The notes: a model not told the origin generated them from the sequence alone. Counted from the first letter of the stretch, positions 10,601 to 19,877 are shown. The stretch is DNA of 61,566 bases from Accumulibacter sp. (GCF_023806565.1 NZ_JAMTDV010000132.1:1-61566); one strand, 5' to 3'. Numbers and translations: made by a program.

Positions 10601-13600
10601 GTATCACGATCACCGGCCGGGAACAGCTCAGCGACGCGCCCTGGACCCTGCATGCAGTCGCCCGTATCCGGCGAGAGGCGCAGCACACCCTGCTGCACGA
10701 GCGGTGCCCGAGACTGCCGGAACGCCCGCCCGACTTCACCGGCGCCAGCCACGCGGAACTGACGCGGACAGTCGGCATCAGCTACGGCCCGGCGTTCCAG
10801 TGCGTCGATCACGGCTGGGTCGAGGGCAACTCTGCGCTCGCCCTGTACCGGATTCCGGAAAGCGTCGTGGGCCAGCCGGCACACCTGCACCCGTCGCTGC
10901 TCGATGGAGCATTCCAGCTCGTCTTCCAGATCCTGCACGACGTCATCGGCGGGCACGAAGGGGTCGCCTTCGTGCCCACCAGCATGGGACGCATCGCCTT
11001 CCATGTTGGCCAGAGCAGCCCCTGTCTGGCACGCGCGACACTGCTCAAGGCAAGTCCGCGCTCGCTGCATGCCGAGTTTGCGATATTTGCCGCTGATGGC
11101 AAGCCGATTGCCGTGGTCAAGGACGTCCGTTTTCGCAGCATTCGCCTCAGCCGCGGTGCCGCAGACCGTCTGCGCTTTCTCGCGTATCACGCGATCCCGC
11201 AGCCGCACGCCTTGACCCCGCCGGGCGAAGCGAACATCGCTTTCGCCAGCGTACGCGCGGCCGTTGCCGAACTGGTCAGACGCGCAGCACTGAAAGGCAG
11301 CCATCGTCGTTATTCGGAGGAGGTCGATCCACTCCTCGACAGCCTGTGCAGCCGCTTCACCCGTCGCGCACTGCACAACCTTGCTGATGACAAGGGACTT
11401 CTGACGCGAGCGGCCGTGCGTGCGCTGCAGGCCACCAACCCGGAAACCGAGCCGCTGCTGGCCCATCTGCTCGCGCTGGCGACCGATGACCAGACGATCA
11501 GGGCAACCGGCGACGGTTGGGAAATGGTGCCCGACCAGGATGATCAACCGTCGGCCGAAGACATCTGGAACAGCCTGGTTGCCGACGATCCCGATTACTT
11601 CCAGATCGTCCACTCCGTCGGTCGAATCGGAATGCATTTGCACCGGCTGCTCGACGGCAGCGCCAGTCTGGCGGAAATCTGCCCGCAGGAGTCATCCAGA
11701 ACGAGCCTGCTGCAACAGGTACTGGGTGCCCGCGGCAAGCACCAACTGGGGCAGATACTGCGTGACCTGATCGAGCGGGGGCTGCACGCTCTCCCCGCCG
11801 GCCAGCGCCTGGGAATTGTGGAGATCAGCGAGGGAGCGCCGTCGTTTGCCCTGGATGCCTGCGTCCACCTGGATTTCGACCGCGGCGACTACTGCTTCGC
11901 CAGCACTTCGGCAGCGACCCTGGAAGACGCGACAGGCCGATTGCTGGAATCGTTTCCACGCGCCGAAACCCGCCTGCTCGGCGGCCCGCCAGAGCAGAGC
12001 GGCAACCCCTGCTTGGGATCCACCTGCTCGATGGCGATCGTGACGCTCGACTTCGACACCGTGGACAAGGCGTTGCTGGCACTCGAACACGCCCGCTCCT
12101 GCCTGACTCCGGGCGGATCACTGATCGTCATCGGACAGCACCCGTCGCGCTGGTTCGACCTCGTCTTCGGTGCCCAGCGGGCCGGCTGGGCGTCGTCGGG
12201 AGACGATCGATGGCTGTCCGGTCAACGGGCGAGCGCCTTCTGGCGGGCGCAGATCGAGTCGATCGGTTTCGTTTTTCCGGAATGTCCCGAACCATTCGAG
12301 TTCTCGCCCAACACCCTCTCCGGCCCCTACCTCCTTCTCGGCCGCCTGCCCGCTAGCGACTACGTACCCACGAACACGCCGCGGTCAGCCCTGCGCAGCT
12401 GGATCCTGCTGGCCGACCCGGACGGCTATTCAGCGACGCTTTCGGATCAACTGACGAAGAAGTTGCAGGCCCGCGGCGATATGGTGATCCAGGCACGCCC
12501 CGGTGGCGATGCCTCGCAGCTCGAGTCGTTGCTCCGCAAAACGCGAAGCAATTTTGGCGAACTCGACGGCCTGGTATATCTCGCCGGGCTTGACGGCGAG
12601 CAGTTCACGGAGACGGCGACCGCAACGTTCGATCGTCAGCTCGATCGTTGTGCGACGGCCGCCCGCATCGCCCAGGCCTGCGATCGCTCGCAAACGAAAA
12701 CCACCTGCTGGCTGTTGACTGCCAACGCGGTGACCGCGCTGCTACCCGATGCGGAGGCCGGCGGTCTGGCCACTGACGCGGCGCTCTGGGGATTCGGGCG
12801 AACGATGCTCAACGAGGCGGATGGCTGCGACATCCGCCTCGTCGACCTGCAGCTCCCGATGGCCGCCGAGACGGCCGCAGTGGCGCTCGACCGGGAGTTC
12901 GAACAACCGGACAGCGAACGGGAAATCGCCTTCACCCGCACTGGCCAACGGTATGCGCTGCGCCTGCGCGCCGAACAGCGCCCGGATCCGCAGGTGCCGA
13001 CGCCGATCGAAACGCCGACCTTGTCGCTCGGCTTCCAGTTCCCGGGGCAATTGCGCAACCTGCGCTGGGAGGCACGTCCGCGTCCTGATCTCGAGCCCGA
13101 TCAGATCGAGGTGGATGTCCAGGCGACCGGTCTCAACTTTCGCGACGTCATGTATGCGCTCGGACTGCTCTCCGACGAAGCAATCGAGAACGGTTTTGCG
13201 GGCCCAACGCTTGGTTTCGAGTTCGCGGGCGTCGTCAGCCGTGTCGGTGGCATGCACGGCGATTTCAGTCCCGGCGATGCGGTCGTCGGCTTCGGCCCTT
13301 CCAGCTTCGGCAACCGCGTACTGACGCCGACCGCGGCGGTTTCGCACATTCCGCCGGGAATGTCCTTTGCCGCGGCAGCGACGATCCCGAGCACATTCCT
13401 GACCGCCTACTACGCACTGCATCACCTGGCACGCCTCGCGGCGGACGAGAAGGTTCTGATTCACGGTGCTGCCGGTGGCGTCGGGATTGCCGCCATCCAG
13501 GTTGCCAAGTGGATCGGTGCCGAAATCTACGCAACAGCCGGATCCGACGAAAAGCGTGATTTCCTGCGCCTGCTCGGCGTCGAGCACATCTACGACTCTC

Positions 13601-15285
13601 GCTCGCTGGCCTTTGCCGACCAGATACTCGAGCAGACCGGAGGTGAGGGCGTGGACGTCATCCTCAACTCGCTTGCCGGCGAAGCCATCAACCGCAATCT
13701 GCAGGTGTTGAAGCCGTTTGGTCGCTTTCTCGAACTGGGAAAGCGAGACTTCTACGAGAACACCAAGGTTGGCCTGCGTCCCTTCCGCAACAACATCAGC
13801 TACTTCGGTATCGACGCCGACCAGTTGATGCTCGTCTTCCCCGAGCTCACGCGCTTGCTGTTCGCGGAGATCATGGCCCATTTTGCCGAGGGGCTGTTCC
13901 ACCCGCTGCCCTATCACACCTTCGAGGCCGAGGATGTGGTCGATGCCTTCCGCTACATGCAGCAGGCCAGGCAGATCGGCAAGATCGTCGTCACCTACCA
14001 CCACGGCATTCACCGTCCGTACCACCCGGAAAAGCACGAACGCCGGCCACTCCGACTCTCTGTCGACGCCTCGTATCTGGTCACCGGTGGGCTCGGCGGC
14101 TTCGGACTGCGCACCGCCGAGTGGCTGGCCAGCAAGGGTGCCCGCCAATTGATCCTGATCAGCCGCAGCGGTCCGCAGTCGACGGTCGCCCGCGAGGCGA
14201 TCGATCGACTCGGGAAGCAGGGAGTGAAAGTGCATGCCGCTGCCTGCGACGTAAGCGACCGCCAGGCGCTCGCCGCCCTGCTGGCAGAGACAGCGACGAA
14301 TTTGCCACCACTGAAAGGGATCGTGCATGCGGCAGCGGTCATCGATGATCGCCTCGTGCGCAACGTCGACGCCGATCAGATCCGCCGCGTGCTTGCCCCC
14401 AAGGTCCTCGGAGCGTATCACCTGCACGATCTGACGCGCGATCGGGAACTCGATTTGTTCGTTGTTTTTTCGTCGGCAACGACACCGTTCGGCAACCCGG
14501 GACAGGCCAGCTACGTCGCAGCCAACGCCTGCCTGGAATCGCTGGCCGCGTATCGACGGGCCAGCGGACTGTGCGCGACCAGTGTCGGCTGGGGACCGAT
14601 CGAGGATGTCGGCTTTCTTGCACGCAACGAAAAGATCCGCGATGCCCTGCAGGACCGCATGGGAGGAGCGGCGCTGCACTCGGAGATGGCACTCGATGTC
14701 CTCGAACTCCTGCTGCTCAGCGACCGTTCCGGCCTCGCCGTACTCGAACTCGACTGGCAGGCGCTGCGGCGCTTCCTGCCGACAGCCAGTGCCCCCAAGT
14801 TCCGCGAACTGGCGTGGCAGGCGAACGGCGGCAGCGCTCGCGAGGACCATGCGGAAGACGTCCAGCGGCTGCTCGCCGAACTTCCGGACGAGCAGTTGCT
14901 GGTCACCTTTGTCGACCTGGTCAGGAAGGAAATCGGCGAGATCCTGCGCGTCTCGCCGGACAAGATCGACCCCAACCGTTCGCTGTACGACATGGGTCTG
15001 GATTCGCTGATGGGCGTCGAGCTGGTCCTCGCCCTGGAAGCACGCTTCGGTGTCCGACTACCGGTGATGGCCATCAGTCAGAATCCATCGATCATGAAGC
15101 TTGCGGCGCACGTCATCCGCCTCCTACGCGGCAGCAGCGACCATCCTGCCAGCGACGATGCCGAAGGGCTGCTGGCGAAAACTGCCGAGGTCGCCAGACA
15201 GCAGGGGGTCGAAGCCTCCCCGGAAACGATCGCCGACGTGGCCCGGGACCTTCGGGCTGGAACACCCGTCCAACCGGAAATCTAA
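7657..15285 (+). CDS. Highly reducing type I polyketide synthase (KS-AT-DH-degenerate MT-ER-KR-ACP)
   Basis: A 2542-residue single-module synthase, probably iterative, building a reduced carbon chain on its carrier domain. The ketosynthase has the triad Cys172, His307 and His347. The acyltransferase (about 530-830) has GHSVGE with Ser619 and YAFH at 721-724, which suggests malonyl use. The dehydratase (about 890-1170) has His921 and Asp1083. A methyltransferase-like region (about 1190-1570) lacks the glycine-rich SAM motif (LGIVEISEG near 1384-1392). A ketoreductase structural half follows (about 1586-1770). The enoylreductase (about 1795-2110) has GLNFRDVM and HGAAGGVG. The ketoreductase (about 2135-2320) has TGGLGGFG and Tyr2286, and the carrier domain has Ser2450 in GLDSLMG. 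There is no thioesterase. The domain order equals that of fungal highly reducing synthases. The next gene, 4 bases on, is an alpha-oxoamine synthase, which likely releases the product. Confidence 0.95.
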   Translation: MSKGVVITGYSFRLPGTSASRYWQDLLDGRNLVTEVDPKRWAQDTFLHPNRNHPGTTYTFAAGSIGDVTAFDASFFGISPREAALMDPQQRLLLELSWQALENAGVVPASLRASRTGVFMGISSADYAYRMADDLLVADSTMATGNTASIAANRISYFFDLRGPSLAIDTACSSSLVAFHQACQSIRCGESTQALAGGISLHLHPYGFVGFAKATMLSRQGRCRVFDASGDGYVRSEGGGVFVLKEHDRAVADGDPILAIVAGSLVNTDGRKTGLTVPSPQVQSALLSEAYAEAGIDPAAIDYLEAHGTGTAVGDPIETFAIGQALGRHRAIGEPLPIGSVKSNMGHLETASGVAGLVKALHCLRHRVVPATIGVEKVNPNIKLADWNLELVTSNRELRRTGKIIIGINSFGFGGSNAHVILESPPEARVAAGQAPTSSLPIIVSARDDVALKAAAREFAGFLRGQAASALYDVAYSAAFHRQWHEQRAVVFGSDAQVIARTLLEFADDAPGPARLATASALAQAGGPAFVYSGNGSQWAGMGRRLLEEPVFREAVEEVDVLFQRHADYSLVDELTGRNGDDRYAFTEIAQPALFALQVGITRMLAERGIRPLAVAGHSVGEVAAAWASGALTLAEAVEVIYQRSRLQGTTKGRGQMSAVALGEAATRSLLEQLGLHSSLAIAGVNSARGVTLAGDSQLLSRFEATLAERQIAHQRLDLDYAFHSQAMDTIENGIRRALARLQPRAARVPFHSTVSGTPLPGNRLDAEYWWSNIRQPVLFEQTILGLVDAGTQLFIEIGPHPVLRGYINECLRTRAVEGRVIATVMRDDDPPQRIAEAASQAMLAGGSVDWQVFFPRPGRFVELPNYAWQRERHWHPVTSEAIGLIYRQRVHPLLGYPLRQQELTWENQLDSQLHPLLADHVVGEAIVFPGSGFAELALAAALAWHAGEVTEIEDLEIRSPLLVDDERSTTIRSRIDAQDGGITITGREQLSDAPWTLHAVARIRREAQHTLLHERCPRLPERPPDFTGASHAELTRTVGISYGPAFQCVDHGWVEGNSALALYRIPESVVGQPAHLHPSLLDGAFQLVFQILHDVIGGHEGVAFVPTSMGRIAFHVGQSSPCLARATLLKASPRSLHAEFAIFAADGKPIAVVKDVRFRSIRLSRGAADRLRFLAYHAIPQPHALTPPGEANIAFASVRAAVAELVRRAALKGSHRRYSEEVDPLLDSLCSRFTRRALHNLADDKGLLTRAAVRALQATNPETEPLLAHLLALATDDQTIRATGDGWEMVPDQDDQPSAEDIWNSLVADDPDYFQIVHSVGRIGMHLHRLLDGSASLAEICPQESSRTSLLQQVLGARGKHQLGQILRDLIERGLHALPAGQRLGIVEISEGAPSFALDACVHLDFDRGDYCFASTSAATLEDATGRLLESFPRAETRLLGGPPEQSGNPCLGSTCSMAIVTLDFDTVDKALLALEHARSCLTPGGSLIVIGQHPSRWFDLVFGAQRAGWASSGDDRWLSGQRASAFWRAQIESIGFVFPECPEPFEFSPNTLSGPYLLLGRLPASDYVPTNTPRSALRSWILLADPDGYSATLSDQLTKKLQARGDMVIQARPGGDASQLESLLRKTRSNFGELDGLVYLAGLDGEQFTETATATFDRQLDRCATAARIAQACDRSQTKTTCWLLTANAVTALLPDAEAGGLATDAALWGFGRTMLNEADGCDIRLVDLQLPMAAETAAVALDREFEQPDSEREIAFTRTGQRYALRLRAEQRPDPQVPTPIETPTLSLGFQFPGQLRNLRWEARPRPDLEPDQIEVDVQATGLNFRDVMYALGLLSDEAIENGFAGPTLGFEFAGVVSRVGGMHGDFSPGDAVVGFGPSSFGNRVLTPTAAVSHIPPGMSFAAAATIPSTFLTAYYALHHLARLAADEKVLIHGAAGGVGIAAIQVAKWIGAEIYATAGSDEKRDFLRLLGVEHIYDSRSLAFADQILEQTGGEGVDVILNSLAGEAINRNLQVLKPFGRFLELGKRDFYENTKVGLRPFRNNISYFGIDADQLMLVFPELTRLLFAEIMAHFAEGLFHPLPYHTFEAEDVVDAFRYMQQARQIGKIVVTYHHGIHRPYHPEKHERRPLRLSVDASYLVTGGLGGFGLRTAEWLASKGARQLILISRSGPQSTVAREAIDRLGKQGVKVHAAACDVSDRQALAALLAETATNLPPLKGIVHAAAVIDDRLVRNVDADQIRRVLAPKVLGAYHLHDLTRDRELDLFVVFSSATTPFGNPGQASYVAANACLESLAAYRRASGLCATSVGWGPIEDVGFLARNEKIRDALQDRMGGAALHSEMALDVLELLLLSDRSGLAVLELDWQALRRFLPTASAPKFRELAWQANGGSAREDHAEDVQRLLAELPDEQLLVTFVDLVRKEIGEILRVSPDKIDPNRSLYDMGLDSLMGVELVLALEARFGVRLPVMAISQNPSIMKLAAHVIRLLRGSSDHPASDDAEGLLAKTAEVARQQGVEASPETIADVARDLRAGTPVQPEI

Positions 15286-15289
15286 TGAC

Positions 15290-16639
15290 ATGGCACGCAA
15301 GGGCTTACCCGGACTCAGCGCACAGATCAAGGACAAGCTGATCCAGCAGGCGCTCGAGCGACGGCTCCGGCAAGTCGAACAGGCGGGGCGTATCGAGCCA
15401 CCGGCGCGGACCCCGGAGGCGGCTTCCGGCATCCCGGAGCAGCACTGCCGCTTCGACCTGCATCCGGGCTACCAGCAGATCCGCATCATTCGCGAAGGCG
15501 CGACACGGCTTGGAATTGGCAGCCCTTTCTTCATGCTGCACGAAGGGATCGCCGGCGCGACGACGCGAATCGCCGGCCGCGAATTCGTCAATTTCGCGAG
15601 CTACAACTATCTCGGGCTTTCGGGCCACCCCGACATCGCAACTGCCGCCAAGCGGGCCATCGACGACTACGGCACTTCGGTATCCGCCAGCCGACTCGTC
15701 TCGGGAGAGCGACCGGTACATCGCGAACTCGAACAGGAGATCGCGCGTATCTACGGCGTCGAGGACGCGATCACCTTCGTCAGCGGCCATGCCACCAACG
15801 TCACGACGATCGGCCATCTGTTCGGTCCGCAGGATCTGATTCTGCACGACGAACTGATCCACAACAGCGTCGTCCAGGGAATCACTCTCTCGGGCGCGCG
15901 CCGCCTTCCCTTCCCGCACAACGACTGGGCTGCACTCGAAAGCGTTCTCGGTCAGCAACGCCGGCACTTTCAGAGAGTGCTGATCGTGCTCGAGGGAATT
16001 TACGGAATGGATGGCGATTACCCGGAGCTGCCGCGCTTCGTCGAGCTCAAGAACCGTTTTCGTGCGTTCCTGATGGTGGACGAAGCGCATTCCTTCGGCG
16101 TCATGGGTCGAACCGGCCTCGGCATCCGGGAGCACTTTGCGCTGCGCGGCAACGACGTGGACATCTGGATGGGCACCCTGAGCAAGTCCCTGGCCAGTTG
16201 CGGCGGCTACGTCGCCGGCGAAGCGGCGCTCGTCGAACATCTCAAGTTTCTCGCACCCGGTTTCCTCTATAGCGTCGGCATGCCGCCGGCAAATGCGGCG
16301 GCGGCGCTCGCCGCCTTGCAATGTTTGCAGCGCGAGCCCGAGCGCGTCGCCACCTTGCAGGAAAGGGGACGGCTGTTCCTGCGGGAAGCGCTGGCCGCCG
16401 GCGTGGACACCGGCACCAGTGCCGGTTTTGCCGTCATCCCCGCGATTACCGGCAGTTCGATCAAAGCCGCACGGTTGGCGACCGCCCTGTTCGAGCGCGG
16501 TATCAACGTGCAGCCGATCCTGTACCCGGCTGTCCCGGAAAAGTCGGCGCGCCTGCGTTTCTTCGTCTCCTGCCAGCACAGCGAGGAGCAGATTCGGGGG
16601 ACGGTTGCCATCCTCGCCGAAGAACTGGCGCAAAGCTGA
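15290..16639 (+). CDS. PLP-dependent alpha-oxoamine synthase (AONS/serine palmitoyltransferase-like)
   Basis: A 449-residue fold-type I aminotransferase-class II enzyme. The family condenses an acyl thioester with an amino acid, losing CO2, to form a 2-amino-ketone. The sequence shows SYNYLGLSGHP, SGHATNV, DEAHSFGVMG (cofactor aspartate and histidine) and the PLP lysine Lys299 in GTLSKSLASCGG. It starts at the ATG 4 bases after the synthase stop and is surely cotranscribed. Its position suggests it takes the chain from the synthase carrier domain, as Fum8 does in fumonisin synthesis. The amino acid used (serine, alanine or glycine) cannot be told from the sequence. A biotin-pathway role (BioF) is less likely because no bio genes are near. 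It converges on the sulfatase-fold gene, 2 bases away. Confidence 0.92.
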   Translation: MARKGLPGLSAQIKDKLIQQALERRLRQVEQAGRIEPPARTPEAASGIPEQHCRFDLHPGYQQIRIIREGATRLGIGSPFFMLHEGIAGATTRIAGREFVNFASYNYLGLSGHPDIATAAKRAIDDYGTSVSASRLVSGERPVHRELEQEIARIYGVEDAITFVSGHATNVTTIGHLFGPQDLILHDELIHNSVVQGITLSGARRLPFPHNDWAALESVLGQQRRHFQRVLIVLEGIYGMDGDYPELPRFVELKNRFRAFLMVDEAHSFGVMGRTGLGIREHFALRGNDVDIWMGTLSKSLASCGGYVAGEAALVEHLKFLAPGFLYSVGMPPANAAAALAALQCLQREPERVATLQERGRLFLREALAAGVDTGTSAGFAVIPAITGSSIKAARLATALFERGINVQPILYPAVPEKSARLRFFVSCQHSEEQIRGTVAILAEELAQS

Positions 16640-16641
16640 GG

Positions 16642-18210
16642 TCAGTGGCGCCGCGGGGCGCGATCTTGCGCCTCCTCGCCGGGTGCCACGAGCAGACCCA
16701 TTTCCTGCAGCAGCAGGCAGCCGAGATTCTCGACGGCCAGATCGTGGCGAATTCCCTGATCTGTCTGGCGACCCTTCTGCCAGAAGAAGTAATCGGTGTT
16801 CTCGCCCGGTGGTCCGACCCGTCGATAGACCTCGGGCATGATCGGCACGTGATCGCCGAACCAGCACAGGCTGCCGTTGCCGGGCAGGTTCTCCAGTTCG
16901 GCCCGCAGCATCCCTGCCATCCGGTCGGCATGGCACAAATGGCGCAGGTAAACCGCCAGATCGTCGCAGCCGGAAGGCGGCGGCAGGGTATAGAATCGTT
17001 CCGCTTCGCCGGGCAGCACCTTCTCCAGATGCAGAGGCCCGTGGTTTTCCATGGTGATCACGAAGACGAACAAGCGCTGCCCGCCCGCCGTGCGCAACAG
17101 CGAACAGACCTTCTCGGCGACCGCCAGGTCACCAATATAGGGCCCGCTCCTGGCGGCGCCGGCGAAGCCGCGGATGTCGATGAACTCATCGAAGCCGAGC
17201 AGCGGGAAAACCTTGTCGCGGGCATAGAAACCGGCATGGTAGGGGTGTACGCAGACGGTGCGGTAACCGCAGCTTTTCAGGAAGCCAACCAGCGTCGTCA
17301 TCGGCCGTCGCGCCAGCCGCCGATACGGATTGAAACGATGCACTCCCAGCGACTCGCTGGAGAGGCCCGAGAAAAAGGCAAACTCGGTGCGCACGGTATT
17401 CGCACCCCAGGCGGCAACTTCCAGTTGCCCATGCGCAATGGATCCGGCCCGCAGTGCATCGAACTCGCTGAGGACTTCACGACGCACGCCGGAAAACAGC
17501 CGTCGCACGTCGAAAAAGGACTCGCTCTGTACGACCACCAGATGGTCCGCATTTGCGGCGCCTGGTGGGCTGGCAGCAAGGAGCGCATAGGGTTGGGAGA
17601 CCGGCGCAGCGAGCAGTTCGTCCTCGCCATAGCGCCACATGGCAGCCATCAGACCCAGACGCTGCAGGTCGGCAGTCGCCTCGTAACTGACCGGCACGGC
17701 TTTCCTGCGACCGATCCAGAGCAAGGCCAGACCGGACAGCGCGAGGATCGCCGACCCACCCAGGAAATCCCGCACCGCCAGCGACGCGGTCAAGGGCTGC
17801 TCGATGACCAGTCCGGCGCCCAGCGCGCCGGCCACCGCCAGCAGCGCCAACACCGCCCGCCCGATACCCAGGAACGGCAGGTACAGACGCGGGTGGCGCA
17901 GGGCGTCCCGGAAGTATTCGAAGTCCTGGAAGAGGAACGGCTCGCGCAAGGAATCATATTTCGCGTTGCTGACCAGGATCAGGAAGAGCAATCCGGCGAG
18001 CAAGAGCGCAGCGGAAAAAACCGGCCGTTGCAGGACCAGCAGCAAGCAGGCCATCAGCCAGAGCCAGAGTCCGAGATGAATGGCCAGAGTCGCGGCCGGT
18101 CGCCGCCAGACCGGCAGCGGCGGCGGAACGAGAAAACGCTCGACGAGCAGCGACAGACCGGCACCGCTCATCACCGCCGGCGCCACGGCAAACCAGAACG
18201 AATCAGCCAC
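16642..18210 (-). CDS. LTA-synthase-like sulfatase-fold membrane transferase
   Basis: A 522-residue membrane protein. About five hydrophobic helices in the first 190 residues precede a periplasmic alkaline-phosphatase/sulfatase-fold domain. Metal and nucleophile landmarks of the LtaS/MdoB/EptA group are present: QSESFFD near 235, GANTVRTEF with likely nucleophile Thr272, TMENHGPLH, and GDHVP near 452. Enzymes of this group move phosphoglycerol or phosphoethanolamine onto lipids or glycans outside the inner membrane. The GTG at 18210 is chosen because a hydrophobic helix begins straight after it and it overlaps the dehydrogenase gene by 8 bases. A longer frame to 18432 would overlap that gene by 230 bases and adds Cys/Arg-rich, non-native sequence. 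A head-group transfer to the polyketide-derived lipid is inferred from context only. Confidence 0.82.
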   Translation of the reverse strand: MADSFWFAVAPAVMSGAGLSLLVERFLVPPPLPVWRRPAATLAIHLGLWLWLMACLLLVLQRPVFSAALLLAGLLFLILVSNAKYDSLREPFLFQDFEYFRDALRHPRLYLPFLGIGRAVLALLAVAGALGAGLVIEQPLTASLAVRDFLGGSAILALSGLALLWIGRRKAVPVSYEATADLQRLGLMAAMWRYGEDELLAAPVSQPYALLAASPPGAANADHLVVVQSESFFDVRRLFSGVRREVLSEFDALRAGSIAHGQLEVAAWGANTVRTEFAFFSGLSSESLGVHRFNPYRRLARRPMTTLVGFLKSCGYRTVCVHPYHAGFYARDKVFPLLGFDEFIDIRGFAGAARSGPYIGDLAVAEKVCSLLRTAGGQRLFVFVITMENHGPLHLEKVLPGEAERFYTLPPPSGCDDLAVYLRHLCHADRMAGMLRAELENLPGNGSLCWFGDHVPIMPEVYRRVGPPGENTDYFFWQKGRQTDQGIRHDLAVENLGCLLLQEMGLLVAPGEEAQDRAPRRH

Positions 18211-18979
18211 CGTACTTGAGCCAGCGCAGGATTCTTTGGGACACGGCTGCCGGCAGTACGGCCAGAAGCCAGGTACCCAGATTGAGCGGAAAGGGAAAGC
18301 TGATGCGCGCCCGGTCGTCGTGCAATCCACGCCGGATGTGCCGCGCGGCGTGCTCGGCCGACCACAGGAAAGGCTTCGGACCGGGCATTTCGCGGCACAT
18401 CCGCGATTCCACGTAACCCGGCATGACCACACTCACGCGCACCCCCTGCGCTGCCAGCCAGCCGCGGATCGCCTCGCCGTAGGCCTTCAGTGCGGCCTTG
18501 CTGGCACAGTAGCTGGGCGTCACCGGCAAGCCGTGATACGCCGCCAGCGAACTGAGCAGCGCGATCTGTCCGCTGCCGCGCGCGCGCATCGCCGGCAACA
18601 CCGCATCGACTGTGGCAAGCGCGGCGAGCAGGTTGACCTCGAACAAGGCCTGCACGTCTTGCCAGCGCTCACCAGCGCCTTGCGGACCGATATTCGTGTT
18701 CACACCGGCATTGACGATCACCAGGTCCAATGACTCCTGCGCGCACAGCGTTGCCAGCCACGCCCGCAGCGCCGCCGTGTCACGCACATCGAGCACCTGC
18801 GTGAGCACGCGAGCACCGCGCGCTGCGCAGAGCGCCGCCACTTCGCGCAGGCGAACGGCATTGCGCCCGTGCAGGATCAGCGTCCTGCCCGGCTCGGCGT
18901 AGACCATCGCCAGGGCGCCGCCGATGCCGCCGGTGGCGCCGGTGATCAGGACGCAGGCGGGCGGCACGGCCTTGCTCAC
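18203..18979 (-). CDS. Short-chain dehydrogenase/reductase (3-ketosphinganine-reductase-like)
   Basis: A 258-residue classical SDR. The cofactor motif is TGATGGIG (13-20), followed by VNAGVN and the catalytic LLSS...YCASK with Tyr157 and Lys161. The C-terminal tail carries a hydrophobic stretch (GTWLLAVLPAAV) ending RWLKYGG, which recalls membrane-associated 3-ketosphinganine reductases. The likely role is NAD(P)H reduction of the ketone left by the alpha-oxoamine synthase; this is inferred from context. The GTG at 18979 is preferred because GAGGAG lies 5 bases before it; an ATG at 19087 would add 36 Arg/Ala-rich residues. It overlaps the sulfatase-fold gene by 8 bases. Confidence 0.85.
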   Translation of the reverse strand: MSKAVPPACVLITGATGGIGGALAMVYAEPGRTLILHGRNAVRLREVAALCAARGARVLTQVLDVRDTAALRAWLATLCAQESLDLVIVNAGVNTNIGPQGAGERWQDVQALFEVNLLAALATVDAVLPAMRARGSGQIALLSSLAAYHGLPVTPSYCASKAALKAYGEAIRGWLAAQGVRVSVVMPGYVESRMCREMPGPKPFLWSAEHAARHIRRGLHDDRARISFPFPLNLGTWLLAVLPAAVSQRILRWLKYGG

Positions 18980-19115
18980 CGCCACTCCTCGATCCGTGCG
19001 CGCTCGCTTTCCGGCTGACGCAGCCGCCCCCGGCTCGCAGGCCAGCACGCGAGCACGGCAACTTGCACCATGGGCTTCGCCACGCAAGCTTCGGCGAGGG
19101 TCATTTCCGGGAAAT

Positions 19116-19877
19116 CTAGGTCTTGAGCCGATAGCCGGTGCGGAAGATCCACGCCACGATCATCAGGAACAAGGCAAGAAACAGGACGGTCATGCCGAGA
19201 CTGACGCCGACATGCACGTCGGCAAGGTCGTAGAAGCTCCAGCGGAAACCGCTGACCAGATAGACGACGGGGTTGAACAGGGTGATCGTCCGCCAGACCG
19301 GCGGCAACATGCTGATCGAGTAAAAGCTGCCGCCCAGGAAAGTCAGGGGAGTGATGATCAGCAGCGGCACGAGCTGCAGCTTCTCGAAGTTGTCGGCCCA
19401 GATGCCGATGATGAAACCGAAAAGGCTGAAGGTCACCGCCGTCAGCACGAGGAAGAGGATCATCCAGAAGGGGTGCGCGACGCGGATCGGCACGAACAGG
19501 CCAGCGGTCGCCAGAATGATCAGCCCGAGGAGGATCGACTTGGTCGCCGCCGCCCCGACGTAACTGGCGGCAATCTCGAGATACGATACCGGCGCCGACA
19601 GGAGCTCGTAAATGGTCCCCGTGAATTTGGGAAAGTAGATGCCAAAGGAAGCATTGGCAACGCTCTGCGTCAGCAAGGACAGCATGATCAGCCCGGGCAC
19701 GATGAAGGCACCATAACTGACCCCGTCGACCTCGGCAATGCGCGAGCCGATGGCAGCGCCGAAAACGACGAAATACAGCGAAGTCGAGATCACCGGCGAG
19801 ACGATGCTTTGCAACAGCGTGCGTCGGGTGCGTGCCATCTCGAAGCGGTAGATGGCACGGATGGCAAACAGATTCAT
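19116..19877 (-). CDS. ABC-2 type transporter permease
   Basis: A 253-residue integral membrane subunit with about six hydrophobic segments, of the YadH/NodJ/DrrB group. These pair with a single ATPase to export lipids, polysaccharides or drugs. Conserved features include [13 protein letters not shown] in the first helix and the [16 protein letters not shown] segment near the end. Its ATG overlaps the ATPase stop by 4 bases, so the two are translationally coupled. The dehydrogenase gene follows 136 bases later on the same strand. Export of the product of the neighbouring polyketide/aminolipid genes is plausible but unproven. Confidence 0.92.
   Translation of the reverse strand: MNLFAIRAIYRFEMARTRRTLLQSIVSPVISTSLYFVVFGAAIGSRIAEVDGVSYGAFIVPGLIMLSLLTQSVANASFGIYFPKFTGTIYELLSAPVSYLEIAASYVGAAATKSILLGLIILATAGLFVPIRVAHPFWMILFLVLTAVTFSLFGFIIGIWADNFEKLQLVPLLIITPLTFLGGSFYSISMLPPVWRTITLFNPVVYLVSGFRWSFYDLADVHVGVSLGMTVLFLALFLMIVAWIFRTGYRLKT

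Noticed and set aside
8971-11643. 890-codon open frame opposite the polyketide synthase
   Set aside because: Lies within the AT and DH domains of the real gene; codon-bias shadow.
12742-14850. 702-codon open frame opposite the ER/KR part of the synthase
   Set aside because: Antisense shadow with no recognisable domain.
16321-18219. 632-codon plus-strand frame across the sulfatase-fold gene
   Set aside because: Composition is Arg/Gln/Gly-rich and the opposite strand carries the intact enzyme.
18211-18432. Longer N-terminus of the sulfatase-fold transferase
   Set aside because: It would overlap the dehydrogenase gene by 230 bases and encodes Cys/Arg-rich sequence unlike a membrane leader.
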